A stretch of DNA of 49,273 nt from Alkanophaga liquidiphilum (GCA_029259535.1 JAPHEF010000006.1:1-49273); one strand, 5' to 3'. Positions 9,657 through 17,786 are shown, counted from the first letter of the stretch. The notes: generated by a model from the letters alone, not told the origin. Program-made: numbers and translations.

Positions 9657-10964
9657 CTAAACAAAAAGAGAACCAATGCCGATGATGACCGCTGCAACGA
9701 CGTATGCGAGAATCAGCTCGTAGGCGACGAGGAAAAGCGTCCACTTCCAAGAGCCGGTTTCGGTTTTGACGATGCCAAAGGTTGCAAGGCACGGCAAGTA
9801 TATCAATGTGAACGCCATGAACGCAAACGCCGTGACAGGGGTCATGTGCGCAGCAACCGCAGTCGCAATCCCCTCCTCGCCGGCGACGCCGTATAGAATG
9901 CCAAAGGTTTCGACCACGATTTCCTTGGCGAGGAAACCAAAAAGAAGGGCGACTGCGCATTTCCAATCGAAGCCGAGCGGTCTTAGCAATGGCTCAAGCG
10001 CATGCCCAAGCATGCCTGCATACGTCACTTCGAGCGGCGCGCCCCACGGGAACGACGCCAACGCCCAAAGGACGATCGCACCTGCAAAAAGAATTGTTGC
10101 CGCTTTCTTCAGGAACACGACAGCACGCTGCCACGTTTTAAGGAGGACGCCACGAAGCGTCGGTCGTAGATACGGCGGGAGTTCGAGGATGAAGGGTGCA
10201 GGTTTACCTCTGAGCTGTGGGATGGTTTTTCTAAAGAGCAACGCCATGAGGATGGCAAGAGCGATGCCCAGCACATACATGGAGAAGACAGCGGCACCGG
10301 CGTAGGCGCCGAAGAATGCGCCTGCGAGCAGCATGTAAACGGGAAGGCGGGCGCTACATGACATCAGTGGGTTTACGAGGATTGTGATGAGCCTGTCGCG
10401 CTCGTCGTCGATGACACGGGTTGCCATGATTGCGGGAAGGTTGCAGCCAAAGCCGAGGAGTAGCGGAATGAACGAACGCCCATGCAGTCCGAGGCGATGC
10501 ATGAGGCGGTCCATGACGAAAGCGGCTCTTGGCAGGTAGCCGGAGTCTTCGAGGACTGCGAGCGCGAGGAACAGGAAGGAAATGGGAAAGATGAAGACAA
10601 GAACGAAGCCAAGCCCACCGCAAATGCCGTCAGCCCAAAGGGATGCAAGTGGCGTCCCAGTCTCGCCAACGAGCGAGCCGAGCCAGCCGAAAGCAGCTTC
10701 CAGCATCACCATGAATGGCTCAGAGACGGAATATGCAAACTGGAAGACCGCATACATAAGCGTCAGGAATATCGGGATGCCGAGCGCCCGGTGCAAGAAG
10801 ACATGGTCAAGCATGTCGGTAAGCGTCAGTTTCTCCCCTCTCCTGCGGACGCTCTTCTTGAAAACGTCTTCCGCAACCTCGTAACGCTTTGTAGGCAGCA
10901 GAACATCTAAATCCTCACCAAGCTCCCTCGAGAGCTCCTCCCTTATCTTTCTAATTTCCTCCAC
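9657..10964 (-). CDS. feoB: Ferrous iron transporter FeoB, membrane permease half (split gene)
   Basis: The membrane part of FeoB as a separate 435-residue protein. It carries two Gate regions in order: GYLPRAAFVMDRLMHR, then GRSFIPLLLGFGCNLPAIM and ILVNPLMSCSARLPVYM. The late signature IYLPCLATFGIVKTE also carries the conserved Cys of the transport path. Roughly eight to ten membrane spans are evident. Translation starts with GTG at 10964. AGGAGGGG overlaps the stop codon of the G-domain gene, 12 bases upstream, so this is a genuine second gene and not a frameshift. It should import Fe(II) together with the separate GTPase and FeoA. Confidence 0.93.
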   Translation of the reverse strand: MEEIRKIREELSRELGEDLDVLLPTKRYEVAEDVFKKSVRRRGEKLTLTDMLDHVFLHRALGIPIFLTLMYAVFQFAYSVSEPFMVMLEAAFGWLGSLVGETGTPLASLWADGICGGLGFVLVFIFPISFLFLALAVLEDSGYLPRAAFVMDRLMHRLGLHGRSFIPLLLGFGCNLPAIMATRVIDDERDRLITILVNPLMSCSARLPVYMLLAGAFFGAYAGAAVFSMYVLGIALAILMALLFRKTIPQLRGKPAPFILELPPYLRPTLRGVLLKTWQRAVVFLKKAATILFAGAIVLWALASFPWGAPLEVTYAGMLGHALEPLLRPLGFDWKCAVALLFGFLAKEIVVETFGILYGVAGEEGIATAVAAHMTPVTAFAFMAFTLIYLPCLATFGIVKTETGSWKWTLFLVAYELILAYVVAAVIIGIGSLFV

Positions 10965-10975
10965 AATAACCCCTC

Positions 10976-11641
10976 CTAAATGGACTTCGAAACAAGTTCC
11001 TCGACACTCTCGTCGCCCTCAAGGAGTTTAACTGCGAGCCATCTCAGCGGATACCTCCGAGAAAGCTCCTCACATCTCGAAAGTATGGCTTCAATCCGCT
11101 TTATCGCCGCTTCGATTTCTTCGCCGAAGTGGAAAGTTACGTGGCGGCGTTTTTGCCTCGCAGCCTCGACGATGGCGTCCTTAAGTTCCTCGATGCCCTC
11201 GCCATGAATTGCGACGCACGGCACGACCGGAACGCTGAGAAGCTTTGAAAGCATGCCCGCATCAACCTCGTAACCCTTGGATGCGGCGATGTCCATCATG
11301 TTCAACGCAACGACGACCTTCGCCTCTAGCTCAAGCAGCAATAGCGTCAAATACATGTTTCTTTCGAGATTCGAGGCGTCCACGATGTCCACGACGACAT
11401 CTGGCTTCTCTTCGACGATATAGTTACGAGCGATAAGTTCATCGAGCGAGCGGGCGGTCAGGCTGTAAGTGCCGGGGAGGTCCACAATCTCCATATCGAC
11501 GCCATGGTGCGTGCAGCGCCCTACCTTTTTCTCGATGGTTACGCCCGGCCAGTTCCCGACATGCTGACGAGCACCTGTCAAGCTGTTAAAAATCACGGTC
11601 TTGCCCACGTTAGGATTCCCGACCAACGCCACTTTTATCAT
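10976..11641 (-). CDS. feoB: FeoB N-terminal GTPase domain as a separate protein
   Basis: A 221-residue G protein with G1 GNPNVGKT at residues 8-15, the switch I region around HVGNWPGVT, G3 DLPGTYS, G4 NMMD and a G5-like SVPVVPCVAI segment. A helical GDI-like segment follows and ends at SKSI-stop, exactly where full-length FeoB proteins enter the membrane part. The start ATG overlaps the feoA stop (ATGA), so the two are coupled. It binds and hydrolyses GTP to drive or gate Fe(II) uptake through the permease encoded just downstream. Most FeoB proteins are single chains of about 650-750 residues. Here the sum of the two parts is similar. Confidence 0.93.
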   Translation of the reverse strand: MIKVALVGNPNVGKTVIFNSLTGARQHVGNWPGVTIEKKVGRCTHHGVDMEIVDLPGTYSLTARSLDELIARNYIVEEKPDVVVDIVDASNLERNMYLTLLLLELEAKVVVALNMMDIAASKGYEVDAGMLSKLLSVPVVPCVAIHGEGIEELKDAIVEAARQKRRHVTFHFGEEIEAAIKRIEAILSRCEELSRRYPLRWLAVKLLEGDESVEELVSKSI

Positions 11642-11967
11642 GAACGCCCCCTCCCGTCTTTCAGGGTTTTGGTTTGCGACTCGACACTCTTCGCAGCCTC
11701 AACACCAAGAGGGGCTGCAGTCTTGCTGCTTTCGCTCCCGCCGACATGCACGAGCACGTTTTCAGCTTCGGCGCGGCGCAGCGAAAGCTCATAGCCCTTA
11801 AGTCTGAACTCCACGGGGTCGCCGAGGGGCGCAACCCGCACAACCTCAATCTCAGTGCCGGAAACAATTCCCATGTCAAGGATACGACGACGCAGCTTTC
11901 GCTCGCCGACAACCCTGACGACGACGCCCCGCTCGCCGGGACGCAGCTCGCTCAGCCACCGTTCCAT
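11638..11967 (-). CDS. feoA: FeoA-domain protein
   Basis: A 109-residue cytoplasmic protein. The SH3-like FeoA domain covers residues about 1-75, with LRPGERGVVVRVVG, RRRILDMGIVSGTEIEVVRVAPLGDPVEF and GYELSLRRAEAENVLV, the usual order of the FeoA fold. A poorly conserved tail of about 35 residues, rich in Ser, Thr and charged residues, is extra for a family often near 75-80 residues. It is the first gene of the feo block and overlaps feoB by four bases. No strong Shine-Dalgarno sequence precedes the ATG. FeoA proteins regulate FeoB through contact with its G domain. TTAGG/CCTAA boxes just upstream point to DtxR control. Confidence 0.92.
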   Translation of the reverse strand: MERWLSELRPGERGVVVRVVGERKLRRRILDMGIVSGTEIEVVRVAPLGDPVEFRLKGYELSLRRAEAENVLVHVGGSESSKTAAPLGVEAAKSVESQTKTLKDGRGRS

Positions 11968-11983
11968 GATTTAGAGAGCGACG

Positions 11984-12037
11984 TTAGGCACTAAACAAGG
12001 CTTCCCTAACAATTTTCGGATTTCTGAATTTTCCTAA
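11984..12037 (-). promoter_or_regulatory. TTAGG / CCTAA half-sites upstream of feoA
   Basis: Upstream of the feoA ATG lie TTAGG at 11984-11988 and CCTAA at 12005-12009, forming a wide dyad, with a further CCTAA at 12033-12037. TTAGG-type half-sites are the core of iron boxes bound by DtxR/IdeR regulators, and two such regulators are encoded nearby. The binding itself is inferred. Confidence 0.45.
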
Positions 12038-12131
12038 GATGTAGCTCGGCGGGCGCCGCGAGCTTCTCAGCGGAAGTCTCTACGGCATTCACGGAGGCGT
12101 CGTTGAAAATGGAGAGCGCAGTTTTGAAAGC

Positions 12132-12450
12132 TCAGTAATGTTCGTTCTGAGCCTCTAGGATTTTGACAGCCTCGCTGATGTTCGGGCTTGCGATTTCGAG
12201 GACGCCAAGCATGACTAGAAACGGAGGACTCACGTTATTAACAGCAGCCTCGACAGCCACCGTCCAATTCACGCTGGAGTGCCGTGCGAACGGCGAGTAG
12301 GAATAAATCACAGCCACGGTAACTGGTGACGTTAGCACGCACGCCGCCCCGCTCTTCCTCTTCATTCGCATCCTTAGCAGCGGTGGACGTAACTGCCGTA
12401 GTCGCAACGCCTCCAACACGCACAGAATTTATCTTTCGTATCTCTCCCAT
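12132..12450 (-). pseudogene. Decayed small gene with frameshift
   Basis: Two overlapping minus-strand frames look like parts of one gene. The N-terminal frame starts at 12450 (MGEIRKINSVRVGGVATTAV) and loses coding character near the middle. The other frame then continues with VAVIYSYSPF, SSVNWTVAVEAAVNNV and EAVKILEAQNEHY to a TGA at 12132. Reading through this TGA stays open for another 40 codons (AFKTALSIFNDASVNAV and on) to a TAG near 12006. I do not recognise the family. Decay, a sequencing error, or two unrelated short ORFs are all possible. It lies between the feo promoter and the second dtxR gene. Confidence 0.35.
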
Positions 12451-12548
12451 GGTTTCATCGAAAGCACTTCACTTTTAGGGCGTGAAAAAAGAATTCCTTA
12501 AGGTCGTTAAGCTCGGACTAGGAAATCAGCTATTTAGATTTGGCGGAG

Positions 12549-12968
12549 CTACCGAATTCGTATCAGTCGCCTTGCGTCACCACGAAACCCTCCTTGCGTC
12601 ACCACGAAACGCTTTATCAGGAGAATGGTCTCAGGGCGCAACTCGTGCTCCATGACGTGCGCCTCCTCTTCGATGACGTTTTCAGCGACGCCGATGAGCC
12701 GCAGGAGCGCAACTACGGCATCATGCCGCTCTTTCACTACCTCGGCGATCTTCCGCCCTTCTTCGGTGAGGGTGATGCCGTCGTGCTTCCGATATTCGAT
12801 GAGACGGAGGGCATTGAGCTTCTGAAGCATCTCCACCACGCTTGGCGGCTTCACGTTAAGAACACTCGCAACGTCTTTGACCCTGACGTAGCCCTTATCC
12901 TCTACCACTTCTAAGATGACCCGAAGGTAGTCTTCAGCCCGCTTACTTAACCCCCATCGCCGCCCCAT
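12549..12968 (-). CDS. DtxR-family metal-dependent repressor (second copy)
   Basis: A 139-residue repressor with a winged helix at residues about 8-70 (YVRVKDVASVLNVKPPSVVEMLQKL) and a metal-binding and dimerisation part with KERHDAVVALLRLIGV and EEEAHVMEHELRPETILL. It resembles the first copy in layout but is clearly divergent, so it may sense a different metal. The C-terminal end has been changed by a 22-base tandem duplication. Without it the frame would end VVTQGD; with it the protein gains about nine residues. The GTGAG before the ATG is a weak ribosome site. TTAGG half-sites overlap the upstream AT-rich promoter, which suggests self-regulation. Confidence 0.9.
   Translation of the reverse strand: MGRRWGLSKRAEDYLRVILEVVEDKGYVRVKDVASVLNVKPPSVVEMLQKLNALRLIEYRKHDGITLTEEGRKIAEVVKERHDAVVALLRLIGVAENVIEEEAHVMEHELRPETILLIKRFVVTQGGFRGDARRLIRIR
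12570..12610. repeat. 22-base-period tandem duplication at the 3' end of the second dtxR gene
   Basis: The 19-base unit CCTTGCGTCACCACGAAAC occurs at 12570-12588 and again at 12592-12610, a period of 22 bases. Because 22 is not a multiple of three, the two copies are read in different frames within the repressor gene. Confidence 0.9.
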
Positions 12969-12986
12969 CTCACAATTTTAACCTTG

Positions 12987-13010
12987 CCTAAATATATTAA
13001 GTATTCCTAA
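12987..13010 (-). promoter_or_regulatory. Promoter region with two TTAGG boxes upstream of the second dtxR
   Basis: Read on the minus strand, two TTAGG motifs flank an AT-rich TATA-like core (TTAATATATT), 20-45 bases before the ATG at 12968. The overlap of the boxes with the promoter core fits repression by a DtxR-type protein. Confidence 0.45.
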
Positions 13011-13047
13011 GTTCATGCCCATTACATCTCGTCACAGCACCGGCGAG

Positions 13048-14208
13048 TTAAAGCTTCACCCTGCCCACGCCCACATATTTAATGCGGCTGCTGCCCGTCT
13101 TCTCAGTAACGCCCTCCGCGGCGGTGGCATCAGCGGTATCCTCGTAGGCGAAAACCATCTGCTTGCGGACGCTTTGCGCAAGGCGGACTGCTCTCGAAAG
13201 CTCAGGCATGAAGAAAATGTGTTCTCGGGGGACGACGTGCACGAGGTATTTCGAGTGTGGCTGCTCCATGCGCTCGTAAACTCTGAAGTGCGAGCCGAAC
13301 TTGAAACCGGTCTTCACTATCAGCCTCCGTTCCCGCAGGTCTTCGTAAACTGCGTATTTGCTCTCAAAATCCTTTTCTATGCTGCTTGCCAGCCCTACAA
13401 ACTCTTTAAAGCTGAGGAGCTTGCCGCTTGCATCTTCCACCGTTATTCTACCTCCCTTTAGCAGGTATGCCGCCTCCACCAGCGACAACTGCAAACGCCC
13501 GCCGGAAAGCTTCCCAAACCACTCTGTTTCATAAAGCCGCTTCGCTACGGCTTTGTCCCAAACGACTACTCGGTCTTCGAGGAGGCTCGCCCTCGCTGGC
13601 GTTCTCGCGGGCATCTTTGCCGGCGGTGGTGTTGAGGTGTCAACGCCCCTCGCTGCCGCACCCTTCAGCATTTCATCTTCATCGTCGCAGCGCACGCAGG
13701 TAGCCTTACCGCCGCCGCACCCAAGTTCCAACTCCTTAGCCTCGTAGAAAGTGACTTCGCTCTCCTCGTCCACGATGGCAATGATGAGCGACTTCCGCAT
13801 ATTCCTTGCCCTCTCTAAATGTCCGACAAGCTCCGTCATGGGAATAGGTGTTCTCTCGGAGACCACCAGCACCGAATACTTGGAGGGCTTCTCCCCGGGC
13901 TTACTGCCCCGCGAGTAGAGTCTGAAGTTCAGGGCGCTCGGCTTCACGTAGTAGCCCCGCTCCCGCAAGTCTTTGTAAACCAGATACCGCAGCTCGAACC
14001 CCGGAGAGCGTTCCAGAGCTATTTTAAAAAATTCTTCCAAGTTTAAATTCCTGCCTTGCTCCTTGACTAAAATCTTACTCTTTTCAAGCAAGTATGCAGC
14101 CTCTTCAAGAGTAAGCACGATGTTGTCCCCTTTTTTCCTGCCGTAGCCTCTCGGCAGCTCGCCCCTGAGCGTTACGACAATGCCCACAAGCTCGCCTTCT
14201 TCCGACAC
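13048..14208 (-). CDS. endA: tRNA-splicing endonuclease, two-repeat (alpha2) type
   Basis: Cuts pre-tRNA introns at bulge-helix-bulge motifs. The protein is a fusion of two endonuclease repeats. The N-terminal repeat has YLVYKDLRERGYYVKPS but lacks the active-site His. The C-terminal repeat has YAVYEDLRERRLIVKTGFKFG, SHFRVYE and HSKYLVHVV, supplying the Tyr, His and Lys catalytic triad. This gives the homodimer form of many euryarchaea. I place the start at the GTG at 14208, with GAGGT upstream, giving about 386 residues. The longer frame to 14295 would run into the SRP RNA gene, whose 3' end lies at 14232. The 24-base gap suggests cotranscription with the RNA. A linker of about 40 residues rich in Pro, Ala and Thr joins the repeats. 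Confidence 0.93.
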   Translation of the reverse strand: MSEEGELVGIVVTLRGELPRGYGRKKGDNIVLTLEEAAYLLEKSKILVKEQGRNLNLEEFFKIALERSPGFELRYLVYKDLRERGYYVKPSALNFRLYSRGSKPGEKPSKYSVLVVSERTPIPMTELVGHLERARNMRKSLIIAIVDEESEVTFYEAKELELGCGGGKATCVRCDDEDEMLKGAAARGVDTSTPPPAKMPARTPARASLLEDRVVVWDKAVAKRLYETEWFGKLSGGRLQLSLVEAAYLLKGGRITVEDASGKLLSFKEFVGLASSIEKDFESKYAVYEDLRERRLIVKTGFKFGSHFRVYERMEQPHSKYLVHVVPREHIFFMPELSRAVRLAQSVRKQMVFAYEDTADATAAEGVTEKTGSSRIKYVGVGRVKL

Positions 14209-14231
14209 GCTCCTAACCTCGTTAGAATACT

Positions 14232-14547
14232 GGGTGCGGGCACGCTCTCGGTGGGCTCCATTACCGCAACGCCGCCACAGGGCGTCGCTCAGCACCGCTA
14301 CCCCACGAGCGCCGACCGTCCACGGTGGGTCTGCTCCCTTCCGGGCCTAAACCGGTGCCCGTGGCGAAGGCGTGCGACAAGCCCTCCAGCCAGCCGCCAC
14401 GCCAACGGCAGCCCCGCAGGACGATGCCTCACCGTTAAGCCCTGCGTGACGCCACGGCAAGCGGAAGCCGCCCTCGAGCTTCGCCCCCCGCATCTCGACG
14501 GTTTCGGGTCACAGGGGACGCCGAGCCCCCCGGGCTAGCCCGCACCC
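14232..14547 (-). ncRNA. SRP RNA (7S RNA)
   Basis: On the minus strand the 5' end GGGTGCGGGC pairs perfectly with the 3' end GCCCGCACCC, closing a 316-base RNA, the usual size of archaeal SRP RNA. The helix 8 signature GGCCCGGAAGGGAGCAGAC is at about 14330-14350, preceded by an ACCGGTTTA segment. GGCGTCCCCTGTGACCCGAA near the 5' end matches the Alu-domain region of other archaeal 7S RNAs. It forms the core of the signal recognition particle with SRP54 and SRP19, which are not in this window. A TATA-like box is centred 26 bases upstream. Confidence 0.95.
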
Positions 14548-14569
14548 ATATATAGTTCGGCAACGCCTC

Positions 14570-14577
14570 AAATAAAC
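14570..14577 (-). promoter_or_regulatory. TATA box of the SRP RNA gene
   Basis: Minus strand GTTTATTT, centred about 26 bases before the SRP RNA 5' end, the standard archaeal spacing. Confidence 0.55.
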
Positions 14578-14675
14578 CTGCCGCCGAATCATGGGGGGCA
14601 ATTAAGATGGAGTCGAAGAAGGTAATATGGTCCAAAGCACGTATAGCACTATAATATGCGAGAGCAGGTGATCTT

Positions 14676-15206
14676 GTGCGGGTGAGAGTTGCCGTCGGTT
14701 CAAATAACCCTGTAAAGATAAAGGCTGTGGAGCGGGCGTTCTCGCACTTCTACAATGCCGTCGTGGAGAGCGTCGCAGCGCCTTCCGGCGTCTCCCGCCA
14801 ACCTTTCGGTGACGACACTATAAAGGGTGCGGTGAACAGGGCGACGTTCGCATTAAAGGCGACTGCGTCGGACCTCGGCGTCGGCATCGAGGCAGGGCTC
14901 TTCCCAGTGCACGGCACGCTCACTGGCTACGTCGACGTCCAATGGTGTGCCATCGCCGACCGCTATGGCAGAATCACGCTCGGTTGCGGTCCGGGCTTCG
15001 AGCACCCGCCACCCATCATAAGGAGGGTGCTTGAGGGCGTTGAGGTTGGAGACGCTATGGAAACGCTCACTGGCATCAGGGACATAGGAGCGAACATCGG
15101 CGCCGTCGGATTCCTCACGAAAAGCATTCTCACACGAGAGACGATCACTGAGCATTGCGTCCTCATGGCACTTATCCCAAGGATAAACAAGGAATTGTAT
15201 TGGTGA
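14676..15206 (+). CDS. Inosine/xanthosine triphosphatase (DUF84 / YjjX family)
   Basis: Hydrolyses non-canonical purine triphosphates (ITP, XTP) to keep them out of nucleic acids. The N-terminal VAVGSNNPVKIKAVERAF is the family signature, followed by PFGDDTIKGAVNRA, GVGIEAGLFP (acidic metal site), CGPGFEHPP and the C-terminal LTGIRDIGANIGAVGFLTK. Its 176 residues are normal for the family. Translation starts at GTG 14676, with AGGTGAT about 5 bases before. It is divergent from the SRP RNA and endA, and the following dnaG has its own promoter-like region. Confidence 0.93.
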   Translation: MRVRVAVGSNNPVKIKAVERAFSHFYNAVVESVAAPSGVSRQPFGDDTIKGAVNRATFALKATASDLGVGIEAGLFPVHGTLTGYVDVQWCAIADRYGRITLGCGPGFEHPPPIIRRVLEGVEVGDAMETLTGIRDIGANIGAVGFLTKSILTRETITEHCVLMALIPRINKELYW

Positions 15207-15384
15207 GTATTGGTGCCCCCTATGCTCTTTTGCGCATCCCGCTCGGCTCAATAATACCTACCGCTGCGGTGTAGTCTTGCCATCCTGCAACAAACCGCCC
15301 CAGCGGCTTTTAGTAAAGAATTTATTACACAAATACAAACAGAAAATTAAAACCAGATGTTCATCTCCTCTGGGAGGGTTTGAA
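15207..15384 (+). promoter_or_regulatory. Leader and promoter region of dnaG
   Basis: An AT-rich box AATTTATTA at about 15318-15326 sits 60 bases before the proposed dnaG start. No ORF in this stretch is convincing. GGGAGGG at 15372-15378 is the ribosome site that fixes the dnaG start at the TTG at 15385. Confidence 0.45.
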
Positions 15385-16626
15385 TTGCAGGATATTGATA
15401 CCACGAAATACGTCATTCACGCTAACATCCATGCTGAGGGCGTGGTTGAGAAATCGGACGTCATAGGCGCAATATTCGGACAGACCGAGGGGTTGCTCGG
15501 CGACGAGCTCGACCTCAGGGACCTGCAGCGGAGCGGACGCATAGGCAGAATAGAGGTGAATATCGAGTCGAAGGGCGGGAAGTCCAGCGGCACCATCGAA
15601 ATACCCTCAAGCCTCGACAAGGTCGAAACCGCAATACTGGCGGCGGCACTTGAGACCATCGAGCGGGTTGGCCCCTGCATCGCCCGCATTTCCGTCACGA
15701 GAATCGAGGACGTGCGGGAGACGAAGAGAAAGAGAATAGTGAACCGGGCGAAGCACCTCTTGCGGGAGAAATTTGACGAGGGCGTTGATAGTCAAGAACT
15801 GATGGAAGAAGTGAAGCAGTCGTTAAGAGTCGAAGAGGTTACATACTACAAAGGCTTGCCAGCAGGCCCCAACATCGAGGACTCCGACGCCATCATCATC
15901 GTGGAGGGGCGGGCTGACGTCATAAACCTGCTGAAATACGGCATCAAGAACGTGATAGCTGTCGAGGGCACGAACATTCCGCCTGTAATAAGTAAGCTCT
16001 GCAAGACGAAAACTGCTACCGCTTTCATAGACGGCGACCGTGGTGGCGAGCTGCTTCTGAAAGAGCTTATGCAGGTCGCAGACATCGACTACGTCGCAGT
16101 TGCGCCCGAAGGGAAGGGCGTGGAGGAATTGTCATACAAGGAAGTAATGAAGGCGCTACGCAACAAGACGCCAATAGAGCAGCTTGAATACCTCAGGGGG
16201 CGAAGGCTGCAGAGACGTAGGCGGGAGGAGTTTGCGGGGTTTGAGGTTTGGGAGCCTCAGGAAAACGATGCAGGCATGAAAGCCGACGTTACGCCTGCAG
16301 CAGCGACGGCAGCAATGGCAGCGACGGTTGCAGAAAAACGGCTGGGCCTCAGCGAGCACTTAAGAGAGCTGAACGGCACTTTTAACGCAAGATTCCTTGA
16401 CGCCGCCGGGAATGTCGTTCGAGAGGTGGCGGTGCGGGACCTCGTCGAAGAGCTGAAGAACGCTGACGCTGCAGTCAAAGGCATCGTCTTCGACGGTGTG
16501 GTCACGCAACGCATCGTGGATATAGCTGCGGAGAAAAACTTAGAATACATAGTCGGCATGAAGCTCGGTAGTGTCGTGAAGGTTCCCGTCTCGCTAAAAA
16601 TCATGACGAGTGCTGACTTGAAATGA
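15385..16626 (+). CDS. dnaG: Archaeal DnaG-like primase / exosome subunit
   Basis: Archaeal DnaG, about 413 residues. The frame is open from 15277, but LQDIDTTKYVIHANI at the TTG at 15385 matches the usual N-terminus, with GGGAGGG 6 bases before it. The conserved N-terminal domain (GVVEKSDVIGAIFGQTEGLLGDELDLR in pieces) is followed by the Toprim domain, with IIIVEGRADV (the catalytic Glu) and FIDGDRGGELLLKEL (the DxD). A less conserved Ala-rich linker and a C-terminal domain follow. In archaea this protein makes RNA primers in vitro and is also a stable subunit of the RNA exosome. Its stop overlaps the start of mre11 (ATGA), so they are coupled. Confidence 0.95.
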   Translation: MQDIDTTKYVIHANIHAEGVVEKSDVIGAIFGQTEGLLGDELDLRDLQRSGRIGRIEVNIESKGGKSSGTIEIPSSLDKVETAILAAALETIERVGPCIARISVTRIEDVRETKRKRIVNRAKHLLREKFDEGVDSQELMEEVKQSLRVEEVTYYKGLPAGPNIEDSDAIIIVEGRADVINLLKYGIKNVIAVEGTNIPPVISKLCKTKTATAFIDGDRGGELLLKELMQVADIDYVAVAPEGKGVEELSYKEVMKALRNKTPIEQLEYLRGRRLQRRRREEFAGFEVWEPQENDAGMKADVTPAAATAAMAATVAEKRLGLSEHLRELNGTFNARFLDAAGNVVREVAVRDLVEELKNADAAVKGIVFDGVVTQRIVDIAAEKNLEYIVGMKLGSVVKVPVSLKIMTSADLK

Positions 16627-17774
16627 GGCTCGCGCACATCTCAGACACGCACCTCGGCTTCAGGCAGTATAACCTGGAAGAGCGAGAGCAGGACTTCTAC
16701 GACGCTTTCGCCGAGGCTGTCGAGAGAGCTTTGGAAGAGCGTGTTGCTGCATTCATACACGCCGGCGACCTCTTCGACACGCCACAGCCGCCGATACGTG
16801 CGCTGCACGTGTTCAAAAATTGCATCCGTCGTATAAGGGATGCCGGCGTGCGGTTTTATGCGGTGCTTGGCGATCACGACACGCCGAAACGCCGAGGCAT
16901 GCCGCCGCATACCCTTTTTGACATCCACATCCTCGGCACGAACGGAACGCTGCAGCATACCATCCTGCGTGAAAGCGGCGAGGAAGTGCTGCTGGCGGGC
17001 ATTTCGAACTTGAAGGGCAGGAGAGTGCAAAATCTTAATGAGGAGCTGAGAAAGTTCGACCGCTTGGCAAGCGGCTACGAAAACGCAGTGCTCGTAGCAC
17101 ATCAAGCCGTGAAACGATTTTTACCGTTTGAGGGAGCTTACGAGCTTGAAGACGAGTCTTTACCTAAGCTCGCAACCTACTACGCCTTCGGGCACATACA
17201 CGCAAGGACCACGCTCAATTTCGGCAGGGGGCTGTTTGCATATGCGGGCTCCACAGAAATAACAAGCAGGGACGAAATTCCTGTCTGGGAGGAACGCGGG
17301 AAAGGCTTTTTCATCGTTGACGTCGAGCGTGGCGGAGTTGATGTCCATAGCATTAACCTCGATATAAGACCGCAGGTGAACGTGAATGTCAGGGCTGACG
17401 CATTAGAAGAGGTGCTTAAAGTGCTCGCAGCTCACAGGAAGAAACCAGTTCTACATGTGCTCGTCGAGACCGAACGGGAAAATAAGACCTTTATCGTCGA
17501 ACGGCTCAAGAAGCTCGTCTCTGGCAAAGTCCTGTATCTACGTCCCCTCTTTGTAACAAAAAATGTGCAAGAGAGAGTTATAAAAGTGAAAGAAAGCGAC
17601 AAAGAAGATATGATAAAACAGTTTTTGTCTACACTTTTAAAGGATGAAACACTTGTGCAACTCTCCATGGAACTTTATATGAGACTTTCCGAAAATGACA
17701 TCAATGCGGCGCTCGCCGAGGCAGACGAGTCCTTTAAGAGCATGCTGTCCCGTAAACAACTTATAAATCCGTAG
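16623..17774 (+). CDS. mre11: Mre11-family DNA repair nuclease
   Basis: A calcineurin-like phosphoesterase that processes DNA ends. Metal-site motifs in order are HISDTHLGF (residues 5-13), HAGDLFDTP, LGDHDTPKRRG, VLVAHQA and FGHIHA. Asp stands where many phosphoesterases have Asn in motif III (GDHD instead of GNHD), which I believe is common in archaeal Mre11. A capping domain follows, and the tail has a helical segment (LSTLLKDETLVQLSMELYM) as expected for Rad50 contact. Length is 383 residues. It overlaps dnaG by four bases. No rad50 gene follows; a tRNA gene does, so the partner must be encoded elsewhere. Confidence 0.93.
   Translation: MRLAHISDTHLGFRQYNLEEREQDFYDAFAEAVERALEERVAAFIHAGDLFDTPQPPIRALHVFKNCIRRIRDAGVRFYAVLGDHDTPKRRGMPPHTLFDIHILGTNGTLQHTILRESGEEVLLAGISNLKGRRVQNLNEELRKFDRLASGYENAVLVAHQAVKRFLPFEGAYELEDESLPKLATYYAFGHIHARTTLNFGRGLFAYAGSTEITSRDEIPVWEERGKGFFIVDVERGGVDVHSINLDIRPQVNVNVRADALEEVLKVLAAHRKKPVLHVLVETERENKTFIVERLKKLVSGKVLYLRPLFVTKNVQERVIKVKESDKEDMIKQFLSTLLKDETLVQLSMELYMRLSENDINAALAEADESFKSMLSRKQLINP
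17761..17768 (+). promoter_or_regulatory. TATA box of tRNA-Arg
   Basis: TTATAAAT overlaps the last codons of mre11 and lies about 23 bases before the tRNA 5' end, so the tRNA promoter is inside the coding region. Confidence 0.6.
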
Positions 17775-17786
17775 CTCATAATGTAT

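Noticed and set aside
14209..14295. Longer N-terminus for endA
   Set aside because: It would be translated from the 3' part of the SRP RNA gene. The GTG at 14208 with GAGGT fits better.
15277..15384. Longer N-terminus for dnaG
   Set aside because: These 36 residues are not part of the family; the TTG at 15385 has a strong ribosome site.
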